Source of the DNA: SVFI01 sp045588655
GTDB lineage: Bacteria; Bacillota; Clostridia; Lachnospirales; Lachnospiraceae
Reading direction: 5' to 3'
Assembly: GCA_045588655.1 (NCBI GenBank)
Contig: JAZNEP010000007.1
Location: 1 to 64,000, forward strand
DNA length: 64,000 nt
Below the pieces are notes generated by a model. The model was not told the DNA's origin. It did not search any database and worked only from the letters and a program-made list of their open reading frames with translations. Below, one piece after another: positions 1 through 8,009 of the stretch; positions within the stretch are counted from its first letter, which is position 1; each line of letters opens with the position of its first letter. Both the position numbers and the translations under genes were made by a program.

Positions 1-32
1 GTTCTCATTTTTTAATTTAGTCATTTTCCCTA

Positions 33-61
33 TTGACTTTTTTTCATTTTAGTAGCATAAT
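33..61 (+). promoter_or_regulatory. Probable sigma-A promoter of the tRNA pair
   Basis: A TTGACT -35 box (33-38) and a CATAAT -10 box (56-61) are separated by 17 bases and lie about 30 bases before the first tRNA. The match to the vegetative consensus is seen directly; activity is inferred. Confidence 0.6.
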
Positions 62-91
62 ATCAAAGTCGGTTGAATCCGTCGTACATAT

Positions 92-165
92 CGAGGCGTG
101 GCTCAGTTTGGTAGAGCGCTGCGTTCGGGACGCAGAGGCCGCGTGTTCGAATCACGTCGCCTCGA
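92..165 (+). tRNA. tRNA-Pro (anticodon CGG)
   Basis: The acceptor arms CGAGGCG (92-98) and CGCCTCG (158-164) pair fully, with discriminator A at 165. The anticodon stem CTGCG/CGCAG encloses the loop TTCGGGA, giving anticodon CGG, which reads the proline codon CCG. The C1-G72 first pair is typical of bacterial tRNA-Pro. The T loop has the usual TTCGAATC form. The 3' CCA is not encoded and must be added afterwards. Confidence 0.95.
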
Positions 166-205
166 TTTTTTTTGCTCAAATTTAAGCTTTTCATATAGAG
201 CAAAT

Positions 206-278
206 GCTGAAATAGCTCAGTCGGTAGAGCACTTCACTCGTAATGAAGGGGTCGAGGGTTCAAGTCCCTTTTTCAGCT
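206..278 (+). tRNA. tRNA-Thr (anticodon CGT)
   Basis: The acceptor arms GCTGAAA (206-212) and TTTCAGC (271-277) pair fully and the discriminator is T. The anticodon loop CTCGTAA gives anticodon CGT, which reads ACG threonine codons. CCA is not encoded. It lies 40 bases after tRNA-Pro and probably shares its transcript, since one terminator follows. Confidence 0.95.
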
Positions 279-288
279 TAATATTATA

Positions 289-328
289 AAACCGCAAACC
301 TTGATGATACATGGTTTGCGGTTTTTCT
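289..328 (+). terminator. Intrinsic terminator after the tRNA genes
   Basis: The arms AAACCGCAAACC (289-300) and GGTTTGCGGTTT (313-324) form a 12-base-pair stem followed by a T-rich run. It ends the tRNA transcript. It abuts the stop codon of the convergent MscS gene and may also serve it. Confidence 0.85.
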
Positions 329-329
329 T

Positions 330-1235
330 TTACTCATTTACCATATGAATATCCAGTTGTGAATAAGGGATTTCAATTCCTTTTTCATCAAAGGTCAATT
401 TTACGGTTTCGAGAATATGACTTCTTGTAGGCCAATAATGCTCTGCTTTGACATAACAACGCAGATTTAAAATCACAGCACTATCGCCGAGATCACTGAC
501 AAAAACATCGATTTCTTTTTCTTTTAGAACATGTACATGATCTTCCAACAGTTTTTTTGCAGTTTTTTTTGCAAGTAGCAAATCTGCTTTGTAGGATATA
601 CCAACCGTCATATCAAGTCTTCGAATACCAATATCTGTCACATTGGTAAGGGAAGAATTGGCGAGAATTCCATTAGGTAGAACCACCGTTTTTTCATCCG
701 GAGTCGTCAGTTTTGTATAAAAAATCTGAATTTCCGATACGGTACCTTCATTTCTATTGGTATCCTCAATGATATAGTCTCCAACTTTAAAAGGTTTTAA
801 AAGAAGAATCAGGACTCCGCCGGCAAGATTTGATAAACTCCCCTGTAACGCAAGACCGATTGCAACTCCCGCAGATCCAATCAAGGCTACGACACTGGTT
901 GCATCCAAACCGAATCCCGATGCAATCATAAAAATTAACAAAATATAAAGAACAGCTTTTAAAAAGGAATCCAAAAACTGAATCACTCCGATATCAGCAT
1001 TGGTACGTCTTAATGAGTTTTTCAATACTTTGCGAAGCAGCTTAATTATCTGTACCCCTACAAAAAAGAATGCAAGTGCTAATAAGACCCGGATACCAAG
1101 GCTAAGTGCTTTTTGTGGTAATGTCTCTAAGTATTGTTGGACTAAACTGATTTTTTGGGTCACATCTCCGCCAACCGCCTCATTCATGGCCTCAGTTACC
1201 GCATCATTCATGACTTCGGTTACCGCATCATTCAT
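330..1235 (-). CDS. mscS: Small-conductance mechanosensitive channel, MscS family
   Basis: The 301-residue protein has the MscS layout: an N-terminal soluble stretch, three membrane segments (about 45-65, 88-107 and 115-142) and a C-terminal cytoplasmic beta/alpha vestibule. The third segment is Gly/Ala-rich and matches the pore helix, followed by the usual KPFKVGDYI turn. It should release solutes on hypo-osmotic shock. It is the last gene of a likely DUF1015 - GlgB-like - MscS operon, 33 bases after the GlgB-like gene. The first ATG (1235) has an AAAGGA site about 12 bases upstream. Met9 and Met17 lie in an in-frame repeat of the N-terminus, so the true start is uncertain by up to 16 residues. 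The family call is firm; paralogue type and conductance cannot be told from sequence. Confidence 0.9.
   Translation of the reverse strand: MNDAVTEVMNDAVTEAMNEAVGGDVTQKISLVQQYLETLPQKALSLGIRVLLALAFFFVGVQIIKLLRKVLKNSLRRTNADIGVIQFLDSFLKAVLYILLIFMIASGFGLDATSVVALIGSAGVAIGLALQGSLSNLAGGVLILLLKPFKVGDYIIEDTNRNEGTVSEIQIFYTKLTTPDEKTVVLPNGILANSSLTNVTDIGIRRLDMTVGISYKADLLLAKKTAKKLLEDHVHVLKEKEIDVFVSDLGDSAVILNLRCYVKAEHYWPTRSHILETVKLTFDEKGIEIPYSQLDIHMVNE
1164..1235 (-). repeat. 24-base tandem repeat at the 5' end of the MscS gene
   Basis: The first 24 codons of the MscS gene are three 8-residue units, MNDAVTEV, MNDAVTEA and the diverged MNEAVGGD. The first two differ at only a few bases. Each unit supplies an in-frame ATG, so copy-number change would lengthen or shorten the N-terminus by eight residues without breaking frame. 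Confidence 0.75.
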
Positions 1236-1268
1236 TGTGTCTATTTATCCTTTCTTTCATGAAATTAA

Positions 1269-3767
1269 TTATATATATTTTGCTTCCTCTTTTACTTGCT
1301 GGTGTTTTTGAGCACATCGATCTGCTTCATTTTCGAGCTCACGTGCTTCTTTTTCAAGAGCTTCTGCTCTTTTTGCTTCTTCCATTGCATGTTTTAATGC
1401 CTGTTTTGCTTCTTCCTGTGCACGTTTTGCCTGTGCCATGGCTTCGTCTGCTATTTTTCGTGCTTCAATTTCGGCAAATCTTGCACGCTCAATACGCTCG
1501 ATTTCAGCGCGTTTTTGGCGTTCCTCTTCTTTTCTCTTCTCAATGGCTTCGATTTCTTTTGCTGTAAACGGAGTGTATGAGAATATTTGTATGCTGAGTG
1601 CAGGCATTTTAAAGGCGATGGAATCATTGCGACCGTCATACTCTTGCTCATCCGATGCAATGGCTTTTGCATTTATCATATTGTTTCCGCCATATTTTCT
1701 GGAATCCGAATTTAAAATTTCTTTATATTTACCAGGATAAGGAACTCCGACTCTGTAGTCTTTTCGTGCTTCATTTGCGAAGTTACAAACTATGAGTAAC
1801 GTATCCGTTTCTTTTTCAGCTTTTCTTAGGTAAACAACCACATTTTCATTGGCAGAAATATTGTTAATCCATTCAAATCCATCCGGTGTATGGTCTGCTT
1901 GATGCAGCGCAGGATATTCCTTGTAGTATTGATTTAATGTTTTGATAAATGCTTGTGTATTTTTGTGATTATCATACTGAAGCAAATCCCACTGTACACT
2001 TCGTGTCTCATTCCATTCATCAAATTCAGCAAAATCCTGTCCCATGAATAACAGTTTTTTGCCCGGATGTGTCATCATATATCCATATGCTACACGGAGA
2101 TTTTTAAATTTTTCAGGGATATCTCCAGGCATTTTCTCAATCATAGAGGATTTTCCATGCACTACTTCATTATGCGAGATAGGTAGCATGAAATTTTCAC
2201 TGTATGCATAAATCATGCTAAAGGTTAATTCGCCATGATGATGACTTCTGAAAAATGGATCGTAGTTCATATAGCCGATGAAATCATTCATCCAGCCCAT
2301 ATTCCATTTTAGGTCAAAACCAAGTCCGTCTTTTTCAAGAAAATCAGTGACTTTTGGCCATGCAGTGGACTCTTCAGCTATCATAAGAACTCCACTCTTT
2401 TGTTTGTGTACAATGCTGTTCATATGTTTAAGAAATTCAATAGCTTCCAGATTTTCTCTTCCACCATACATGTTGGCAATCCATTGTCCAGCCTCTTTGC
2501 CGTAATCAAGATAGAGCATGGAAGCAACCGCATTTATACGAAGACCATCCGCGTGGAATTCATTGATCCAGAATAAAGCATTGGACAAAAGGAAATTGGA
2601 AACTTCCGGTCTACCATAGTTAAATATTTTAGTGTCCCAAAGAGGGTGCTCTCCCTGACGCGGATCTGCATGTTCATACAAATAAGTGCCGTCAAAACCG
2701 GATAGTCCATGATCATCTTTTGGGAAGTGTGCAGGAACCCAGTCTAAAATTACGCCGATATCATGCGTATGCATTTCATTTATAAAATACATAAAATCTT
2801 CCGGTGTTCCATATCTGGAAGTTGGTGCAAAATAGCCAGTAATCTGATAGCCCCATGAAGCATCCAGTGAATGTTCCATGACAGGTAATAATTCAATATG
2901 GGTATAGCCCATTTCCTTTACATGGCGGATAATCATTGGAGCAAGTTCACGGTAGTTATAAAATGGACGACCGTCTGTTTCGTCTGGTTTTGCATAGGAA
3001 CCAAGGTGTAATTCATAGACAGATATAGGTGAATTTTCCGGTTGAAATGTTTTACGTTTACGAACCCAGTCAGAGTCAGTCCATTTAAAACCAGAAAAAT
3101 CTGTTACAACGGATGCAGTATCAGGTCTTAACTGCGTATAATTTCCATAAGGATCGGATTTTAGGAATATATTTCCACCCTTTGCTTTGATTTCAAATTT
3201 ATAATTATCTTTTACATTTGCACAAGGAACAAAAATCTCAAAAATACCGGAATTCCAGAGTCGTCTCATTTGGTGATATCGTCCATCCCAATTATTAAAG
3301 TCTCCTACAACGCTGACGCGAAGTGCGTTTGGTGCCCACACAGCAAAATATACGCCGGTAATACCATCAATTGTTTTGACATGTGCACCAAGAAGATCAT
3401 AAATAGAATAATGAATTCCACTATTAAACTTTTCGGTATCCTTTTTGGTGATTTGAGGCTCGAAATTATATGGATCACATATTTCTTTTGTCAATCCATC
3501 TTCCATTTCAACTTCTATCGTATATTTCGTTTTATCACTTTTAGGAACAAGGACAGCAAAAAATCCTTCTTCGTCTGCAAGTTCCATTTTGTAGCAACCT
3601 TTTTCTGTGATAACAGTTGCATGCACAGCGCCCGGATAAAAACATTGGATTAGCGTACCTGTGCTCACCGTATGCGCACCAAGAATGCGATGCGGATCAT
3701 CTTCTTCAGAATACACAATTCCTTCAATATCGGCCCAATTCATTAATTTGTATAGTTTTTTTGTCAT
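1269..3767 (-). CDS. 1,4-alpha-glucan branching enzyme homologue (GlgB-like, GH13), probably catalytically inactive, with a C-terminal coiled-coil tail
   Basis: The 832-residue protein has the full GlgB layout: N-terminal CBM48-like domains (about 1-240), a GH13 barrel (about 245-630), a C-terminal beta domain (to about 733) and an extra Ala/Glu/Lys/Arg-rich helical tail (734-832). GlgB proteins are usually 630-730 residues. Region I (DWVPAHFP) and region III (AEEST, Glu465) are intact. Region II reads GLRINAV, with Asn412 where the nucleophile Asp should be. Region IV reads SHNEVVHG, with Asn533 in place of Asp. E. coli GlgB has D405, E458 and D526, the same spacing with an offset of 7. Both AAT codons were checked in the DNA (2532-2534 and 2169-2171). 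A GAGGTGGG site precedes the ATG. Activity loss is inferred; a glucan-binding or scaffold role is possible. It follows the DUF1015 gene by 12 bases. Confidence 0.88.
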   Translation of the reverse strand: MTKKLYKLMNWADIEGIVYSEEDDPHRILGAHTVSTGTLIQCFYPGAVHATVITEKGCYKMELADEEGFFAVLVPKSDKTKYTIEVEMEDGLTKEICDPYNFEPQITKKDTEKFNSGIHYSIYDLLGAHVKTIDGITGVYFAVWAPNALRVSVVGDFNNWDGRYHQMRRLWNSGIFEIFVPCANVKDNYKFEIKAKGGNIFLKSDPYGNYTQLRPDTASVVTDFSGFKWTDSDWVRKRKTFQPENSPISVYELHLGSYAKPDETDGRPFYNYRELAPMIIRHVKEMGYTHIELLPVMEHSLDASWGYQITGYFAPTSRYGTPEDFMYFINEMHTHDIGVILDWVPAHFPKDDHGLSGFDGTYLYEHADPRQGEHPLWDTKIFNYGRPEVSNFLLSNALFWINEFHADGLRINAVASMLYLDYGKEAGQWIANMYGGRENLEAIEFLKHMNSIVHKQKSGVLMIAEESTAWPKVTDFLEKDGLGFDLKWNMGWMNDFIGYMNYDPFFRSHHHGELTFSMIYAYSENFMLPISHNEVVHGKSSMIEKMPGDIPEKFKNLRVAYGYMMTHPGKKLLFMGQDFAEFDEWNETRSVQWDLLQYDNHKNTQAFIKTLNQYYKEYPALHQADHTPDGFEWINNISANENVVVYLRKAEKETDTLLIVCNFANEARKDYRVGVPYPGKYKEILNSDSRKYGGNNMINAKAIASDEQEYDGRNDSIAFKMPALSIQIFSYTPFTAKEIEAIEKRKEEERQKRAEIERIERARFAEIEARKIADEAMAQAKRAQEEAKQALKHAMEEAKRAEALEKEARELENEADRCAQKHQQVKEEAKYI

Positions 3768-3779
3768 ATATTCCCACCT

Positions 3780-5057
3780 CTATTTTTGTAGGCTATGTAT
3801 AAAAAGCCCGCTTCTGAGTTTCGGTTCAAACCATGTAGATTTAGGAGGCATAAGTAAATTTGCATCTGAGACAGCAAATAATTCTCCGATAGATGTCGGA
3901 TACATTAAAAAAGCTACTTTGCAATCGGTTGCAACACGTTTCTCGAGTTCTGCAAGTCCGCGGATACCTCCTACGAAATCAATTCTTTTATCTGTTTTCG
4001 GATCCTTAATACCAAGAACTGTATCAAGTAGATTATCTTGTAGCAAAGAAACATCAAGTCCTTTGACAGGATCTTCTAATCGAAATTCAGGCTTGATAGT
4101 CAATTTATACCAGATACCATCTAAATACATGGAAACTTCGCCTTTGCATGAAGGTTTCAGTAATGCGTCTTTTTCTTCTGTTGTTTTTTGACTATATAAG
4201 TCAGTGGATACAGGTGCGCAATCAAAGATTGCTTTTACCTTTTCAAGAAATTCTTCCGGAGAATATCCATTTAAATCTTTGACTACACGATTATAATCCA
4301 TAATCATAAGCTGGTCATCCGGGAATAATACGGAAAGGAAACGGTTAAATTCTTCCGAACCAGTGTAATTCGGATTTTCTTCACGGCGTTTCAGGGATAC
4401 TTTTACAGCGGATGCACATCTATGATGTCCGTCTGCAATGTAAATCTCCTTAATATCTGCAAACGCCTGTTTAATTGTATCTACCTGTTTAGGATCATCG
4501 ATAATCCAAACTTTATGTGTGACTTTGTCTTCTTTGGTAAAGTCATATACCGGTGTTTCAGTTTTTTTTGCAGCTACAATCGCATTAATTTCCTCTTTTG
4601 AACGATAGGCCAAAAAAATAGGTCCTGTCTGTGCATTGCAAATATCAACATGATTGATACGATCGATTTCTTTGTCTGCTCTCGTGTTTTCGTGTTTTTT
4701 AATGACATTATTCAGATAATCGTCTACATCGGAAACGGCTACAATACCACTCTGACTTCTACCGTTCATGGTCAACTCATAAATATAGTAACAATCGGTG
4801 TTGTCTTGAATAAATTGGCCCTTTTCAATCATATCCCAAAGTATATCGTGTGCTTTTTGGTATACACAAGGGTCATAAGTGTCTACATTATCATCAAATT
4901 GTGTCTCTGCTCTGTCGATCTTTAAGAAGGATAATTCTTCTTGTGCAACCACCTCTTTTGCTTCTGCTCTGTTGTACACGTCGTATGGAAGTGCTGCAAT
5001 CTTGTCTTCTAGACCTTTTTTTGGTCGAATAGCTTTAAATGGATGTATTCCTGCCAT
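3780..5057 (-). CDS. DUF1015 family protein, ParB-like fold, linked to serine biosynthesis
   Basis: The 425-residue protein has the DUF1015 hallmarks: an N-terminal FKAIRP start, an ALPYDV block near residue 23 and a central IADGHHR motif (about residue 210). The GHHR element resembles the phosphate-binding motif of ParB/sulfiredoxin-fold proteins, some of which act as free-serine kinases. A small-molecule kinase role is therefore possible but is inference only. In Clostridia this family is often found beside serA and serC, which lie just downstream in this window. An AAGGAG site sits 8 bases before the ATG. It is the first gene of a likely operon with the GlgB-like protein and MscS. No signal peptide or membrane segment is visible. 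Confidence 0.85.
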   Translation of the reverse strand: MAGIHPFKAIRPKKGLEDKIAALPYDVYNRAEAKEVVAQEELSFLKIDRAETQFDDNVDTYDPCVYQKAHDILWDMIEKGQFIQDNTDCYYIYELTMNGRSQSGIVAVSDVDDYLNNVIKKHENTRADKEIDRINHVDICNAQTGPIFLAYRSKEEINAIVAAKKTETPVYDFTKEDKVTHKVWIIDDPKQVDTIKQAFADIKEIYIADGHHRCASAVKVSLKRREENPNYTGSEEFNRFLSVLFPDDQLMIMDYNRVVKDLNGYSPEEFLEKVKAIFDCAPVSTDLYSQKTTEEKDALLKPSCKGEVSMYLDGIWYKLTIKPEFRLEDPVKGLDVSLLQDNLLDTVLGIKDPKTDKRIDFVGGIRGLAELEKRVATDCKVAFLMYPTSIGELFAVSDANLLMPPKSTWFEPKLRSGLFIHSLQK

Positions 5058-5178
5058 GATGTTTATCTCCTTTTTGGTTTTCTTGTATATTATTTTGTAT
5101 ACGTATCAATCATGTGTGAAAATTTCTGTTTGGATTCGTCAGAAATATTTTACATATAATATACGCTTTATATTTGCA

Positions 5179-5194
5179 ATGAAATATATTTCAT
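5179..5194. other. 16-base perfect palindrome in the leader of the DUF1015 gene
   Basis: ATGAAATATATTTCAT reads the same on both strands. It lies between the proposed minus-strand promoter (5207-5235) and the DUF1015 start, so it falls in the 5' leader. It could be an operator or simply AT-rich chance symmetry. Confidence 0.4.
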
Positions 5195-5206
5195 CATACA
5201 AGAATT

Positions 5207-5235
5207 ATTATAGCAAATATAAAGATTTTCGTAAA
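5207..5235 (-). promoter_or_regulatory. Probable promoter of the DUF1015 - GlgB-like - MscS operon
   Basis: Read on the minus strand, TTTACG (5235-5230) and TATAAT (5212-5207) are separated by 17 bases. The -10 box is perfect. The resulting leader would be about 145 bases long. It is back to back with a plus-strand promoter. Confidence 0.5.
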
Positions 5236-5240
5236 CATTT

Positions 5241-5269
5241 TTGACAGTTCTGAATGAAAATGCTATGAT
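5241..5269 (+). promoter_or_regulatory. Strong promoter of the 86-residue unknown gene
   Basis: A perfect TTGACA (5241-5246) and TATGAT (5264-5269) are separated by 17 bases, about 50 bases upstream of the ATG at 5320. Confidence 0.7.
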
Positions 5270-5319
5270 GTTTTTGGTAATGAGTTTAGAGTAGAATTTT
5301 GACAGAAGGAAGTGTGTTT

Positions 5320-5580
5320 ATGACAAACGATGATAAGATTTTTTTAGACCGTATTACAGAATTTGCAAATGAAGTGATGGTTGACATTGATCCAGACCCT
5401 CAGAAAACTCCAATTTCAGAGCAGCTCGAATATCTTAAGCCGATTATGGAAACGATTTCAAAGGAAACAGGTGAACCGGTGGAGGATGTATTTATTCGAT
5501 ATATGGATTTGGCTTCAGAGGCCGCCGTACAAAAACAGCAAAAATTTAAAGCGGATTATATGGACTTTGATATAAAATAA
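5320..5580 (+). CDS. Small acidic protein of unknown function (86 residues)
   Basis: I do not recognise the family. The ATG at 5320 is chosen because an AGAAGGAAG site lies about 8 bases before it; an in-frame TTG at 5299 overlaps that site and is unlikely. The product is acidic (MTNDDKIFLD start, an Asp-rich stretch around residue 25) and predicted helical, with no Cys cluster, signal peptide or membrane segment. It has its own consensus promoter and a strong terminator, so it is a monocistronic gene inserted between DUF1015 and serA on the opposite strand. Coding is supported by the promoter, ribosome site, terminator and uninterrupted frame. Confidence 0.7.
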   Translation: MTNDDKIFLDRITEFANEVMVDIDPDPQKTPISEQLEYLKPIMETISKETGEPVEDVFIRYMDLASEAAVQKQQKFKADYMDFDIK

Positions 5581-5590
5581 AAGAAAAAAT

Positions 5591-5638
5591 AAGCGATAAC
5601 ATGAGTGCAAAAACTACACTATGTTATCGCTTGTTTTT
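5591..5638 (+). terminator. Terminator, probably bidirectional, between the small gene and serA
   Basis: AAGCGATAACAT (5591-5602) pairs perfectly with ATGTTATCGCTT (5621-5632). A T run follows on the plus strand, and an A run precedes it (5581-5589), so it can also end the convergent serA transcript. Confidence 0.85.
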
Positions 5639-5682
5639 TCTTTTTATGTATGAAATAAAAATTCAAATCTATCTAATTTGTA

Positions 5683-6846
5683 TTATTTCACAACACGAAT
5701 TCGAATTACACCGTCAATAGCGGATAATTTCGAAACCATTTCATCGGTTACCGGTGACTCTACATCGAGCATGGTGTATCCGTATTCACCTTTTGATTTA
5801 TTTGCCATATCTGTGATATTGATTCCCTGATCACCAAATGTAGCTGTAAACTTTGTAATCATGTTTGCAATATTTTTGTGGAAAATTGCTACACGACCAG
5901 CCTGATTACATACACCCATGTCAAGTCTCGGGAAGTTTACACTATTAATTATGTTACCATTTTCAAGGTAGTTCATCATCTCTTTCACTGCCATTTTAGC
6001 ACAGTTATCTTCAGATTCCTCTGTAGATGCTCCAAGATGAGGAATTACAATACAACCCTCTTTTCCAACTGTAGTCGGATTTGGAAAATCAGTAACATAT
6101 TTGCGAATCTTACCATTTTCGATACCTTCTAAGATATCTGTTTCATTTGCAAGAAGATCTCTTGCGAAGTTGAGAATCACAACACCATCTTTCATCTTTT
6201 CGATGGCTTCTTTGTTAATCATACCCTTTGTACTGTCAAGAAGTGGAACATGAACAGTGATAAAATCACATTTTTCATAAATCTCATCTACATTCAATAC
6301 ATGTTTGATATCACGACTTAAATTCCATGCTGCATCTACAGATACATATGGGTCATAACCGTATACTTCCATACCAAAGTGTTTTGCAGTGTTCGCTACC
6401 TTTACACCGATGGCGCCAAGACCGATAACACCGAGCTTTTTGTCCTGTAATTCTGTACCGGCAAATTTTTTCTTTTCTTTTTCAGCATCTTTTGCTACAT
6501 TCTCATTTTCTGTCTGTGCTTTTACCCACTCAATACCACCAACAACATCACGGGAAGCAAGTAGCATACCTGCAAAAACTAGTTCTTTTACTCCGTTTGC
6601 ATTTGCACCAGGTGTATTGAATACTACAATACCTTTTTCAGCACATTTGTCGAGTGGAATGTTGTTTACGCCCGCTCCGGCTCTTGCAACAGCAAGAAGA
6701 TTGTCGGAAAGCTCCATCTCATGCATAGAAGCACTTCTTACCAGAATACCTTCCGCAGCATTAACATCTTCTGTCTTTTTAAAATTGTCTTTGAATTTAG
6801 CAAGACCAACCTGTGCGATTGGATTTAAACAATAATATTTAAACAT
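5683..6846 (-). CDS. serA: D-3-phosphoglycerate dehydrogenase with C-terminal ACT domain
   Basis: The enzyme oxidises 3-phosphoglycerate to 3-phosphohydroxypyruvate with NAD, the first step of serine synthesis. The 387-residue protein has the 2-hydroxyacid dehydrogenase fold. A dinucleotide motif GVIGLGAIG is present near residue 140. The active-site Arg lies in NFARDLL (about residue 228) and the His in IPHLGAS (about residue 273). A C-terminal ACT domain (about 318-387) starts near IFHKNIANM and is the usual serine-sensing module. It is a short form without the extra ASB domain. An AGAGGAAGAG site precedes the ATG. It follows serC by 17 bases in the same operon. Confidence 0.95.
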   Translation of the reverse strand: MFKYYCLNPIAQVGLAKFKDNFKKTEDVNAAEGILVRSASMHEMELSDNLLAVARAGAGVNNIPLDKCAEKGIVVFNTPGANANGVKELVFAGMLLASRDVVGGIEWVKAQTENENVAKDAEKEKKKFAGTELQDKKLGVIGLGAIGVKVANTAKHFGMEVYGYDPYVSVDAAWNLSRDIKHVLNVDEIYEKCDFITVHVPLLDSTKGMINKEAIEKMKDGVVILNFARDLLANETDILEGIENGKIRKYVTDFPNPTTVGKEGCIVIPHLGASTEESEDNCAKMAVKEMMNYLENGNIINSVNFPRLDMGVCNQAGRVAIFHKNIANMITKFTATFGDQGINITDMANKSKGEYGYTMLDVESPVTDEMVSKLSAIDGVIRIRVVK

Positions 6847-6863
6847 GTCTCTTCCTCTTTTCC

Positions 6864-7946
6864 TTATGCGTTGTTTGCTTCAAACTCTTTCATAAATGCA
6901 ACTAATTTTTCAACACCTTCGATTGGCATTGCATTGTAAATACTCGCTCTCATACCGCCAACAGATCTGTGACCTTTTAAGTTTTCAAAGCCAGCTTCCT
7001 TTGCTTCTTTGATAAACTTAGCATCAAGCTCATCACTTCCGGTAATAAACGGAACATTCATAAGTGAACGGTCTTCTTTGCGCACAGTTCCTTTAAAAAG
7101 CTTTGACTCATCAAGGAAATCATAAAGTACAGCAGCTTTTTTCTCGTTGTATTCTTTCATTGCCGCAAGACCGCCCTGTTTTTTAATCCATTTAAACACT
7201 TTACCACAGATATAAATACCATATGCAGGCGGTGTGTTATATAATGATTCATTGTCTGCATGAATCTTGTATTTAAGCATGGTTGGTGTGCCAGGTAGCA
7301 CATCATCTGTAATAAGGTCTTCACGAATAATTGCTATTACAACACCGGCAGGTCCAATGTTTTTCTGTACCCCACCATAAATCACGCCATATTTTTCAAC
7401 ATCCATAGGCTCTGATAAAAAGCAAGATGATACGTCTGAAATCAAAAGATGACCTTTGGTATTTGGTAATTCTTTGAATTTTGTACCATAAATGGTATTG
7501 TTTTCGCAAATATATACATAATCTACATCATCCGGAATATCCAGATCAGAACAATCAGGAATATAAGAGAATGTTTCATCTGCAGATGATGCAAGTTCAA
7601 TCGCTTCTCCATAAATTTTTGCTTCCTGATACGCTTTTTTTGCCCACTGTCCTGTTACAATATAGCCGGCTTTCTTATTTTTCATAAAATTCATTGGGAT
7701 CATAGCAAACTGCTGGCTTGCTCCACCCTGTAAAAATAATACTTTATAATTATCAGGAATGTTCAGAAGATCTCTTAAATCAGCTTCCGCTTCTTTGATA
7801 ATGTTATCGTAAGTTTTGGAACGATGGCTCATTTCCATAACCGACATTCCGCTTCCTCTGTAATCTAACATTTCTTCTGCAGCTTCTTTTAATACTTCTT
7901 CAGGTAAAACTGCCGGACCTGCTGAAAAGTTATAAACTCTAGACAT
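6864..7946 (-). CDS. serC: Phosphoserine aminotransferase
   Basis: The PLP enzyme converts 3-phosphohydroxypyruvate to phosphoserine using glutamate; serA, the preceding pathway step, follows directly. The start at 7946 (MSRVYNFSAGPA) gives 360 residues, the normal family length. An in-frame upstream ATG at 8000 would add 18 unrelated residues and sits in the leader hairpin region, so it was not used. The Schiff-base lysine is in GGVQKNIGPAG (about residue 198). The GHRSVGGMRASIYNA block near the C-terminus binds phosphate and is diagnostic. A GGAG/GAGG cluster precedes the start. No phosphoserine phosphatase gene is in the window. Confidence 0.95.
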   Translation of the reverse strand: MSRVYNFSAGPAVLPEEVLKEAAEEMLDYRGSGMSVMEMSHRSKTYDNIIKEAEADLRDLLNIPDNYKVLFLQGGASQQFAMIPMNFMKNKKAGYIVTGQWAKKAYQEAKIYGEAIELASSADETFSYIPDCSDLDIPDDVDYVYICENNTIYGTKFKELPNTKGHLLISDVSSCFLSEPMDVEKYGVIYGGVQKNIGPAGVVIAIIREDLITDDVLPGTPTMLKYKIHADNESLYNTPPAYGIYICGKVFKWIKKQGGLAAMKEYNEKKAAVLYDFLDESKLFKGTVRKEDRSLMNVPFITGSDELDAKFIKEAKEAGFENLKGHRSVGGMRASIYNAMPIEGVEKLVAFMKEFEANNA

Positions 7947-7972
7947 TTCCTCTTGTCTCCTCTCTTTGATTC

Positions 7973-7994
7973 CGAAAACATACTTGTGTTTTCG
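7973..7994 (-). other. Stem-loop in the serC leader
   Basis: CGAAAACA (7973-7980) and TGTTTTCG (7987-7994) form an 8-base-pair stem with a 6-base loop in the 5' leader of serC. No T run follows, so it is not a terminator. It may affect mRNA stability. Confidence 0.45.
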
Positions 7995-8009
7995 ACACAT
8001 TTAAACTAT

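Noticed and set aside
1235..1567. Long leucine-rich reading frame on the plus strand opposite the end of the GlgB-like gene
   Set aside because: It is the antisense of the Glu/Lys/Ala-rich tail and has no ribosome site.
2169..2534. The two Asn codons in the GlgB-like gene as sequencing errors
   Set aside because: Two independent single-base errors at the two most conserved acids are unlikely, and the frame is otherwise clean; resequencing would settle it.
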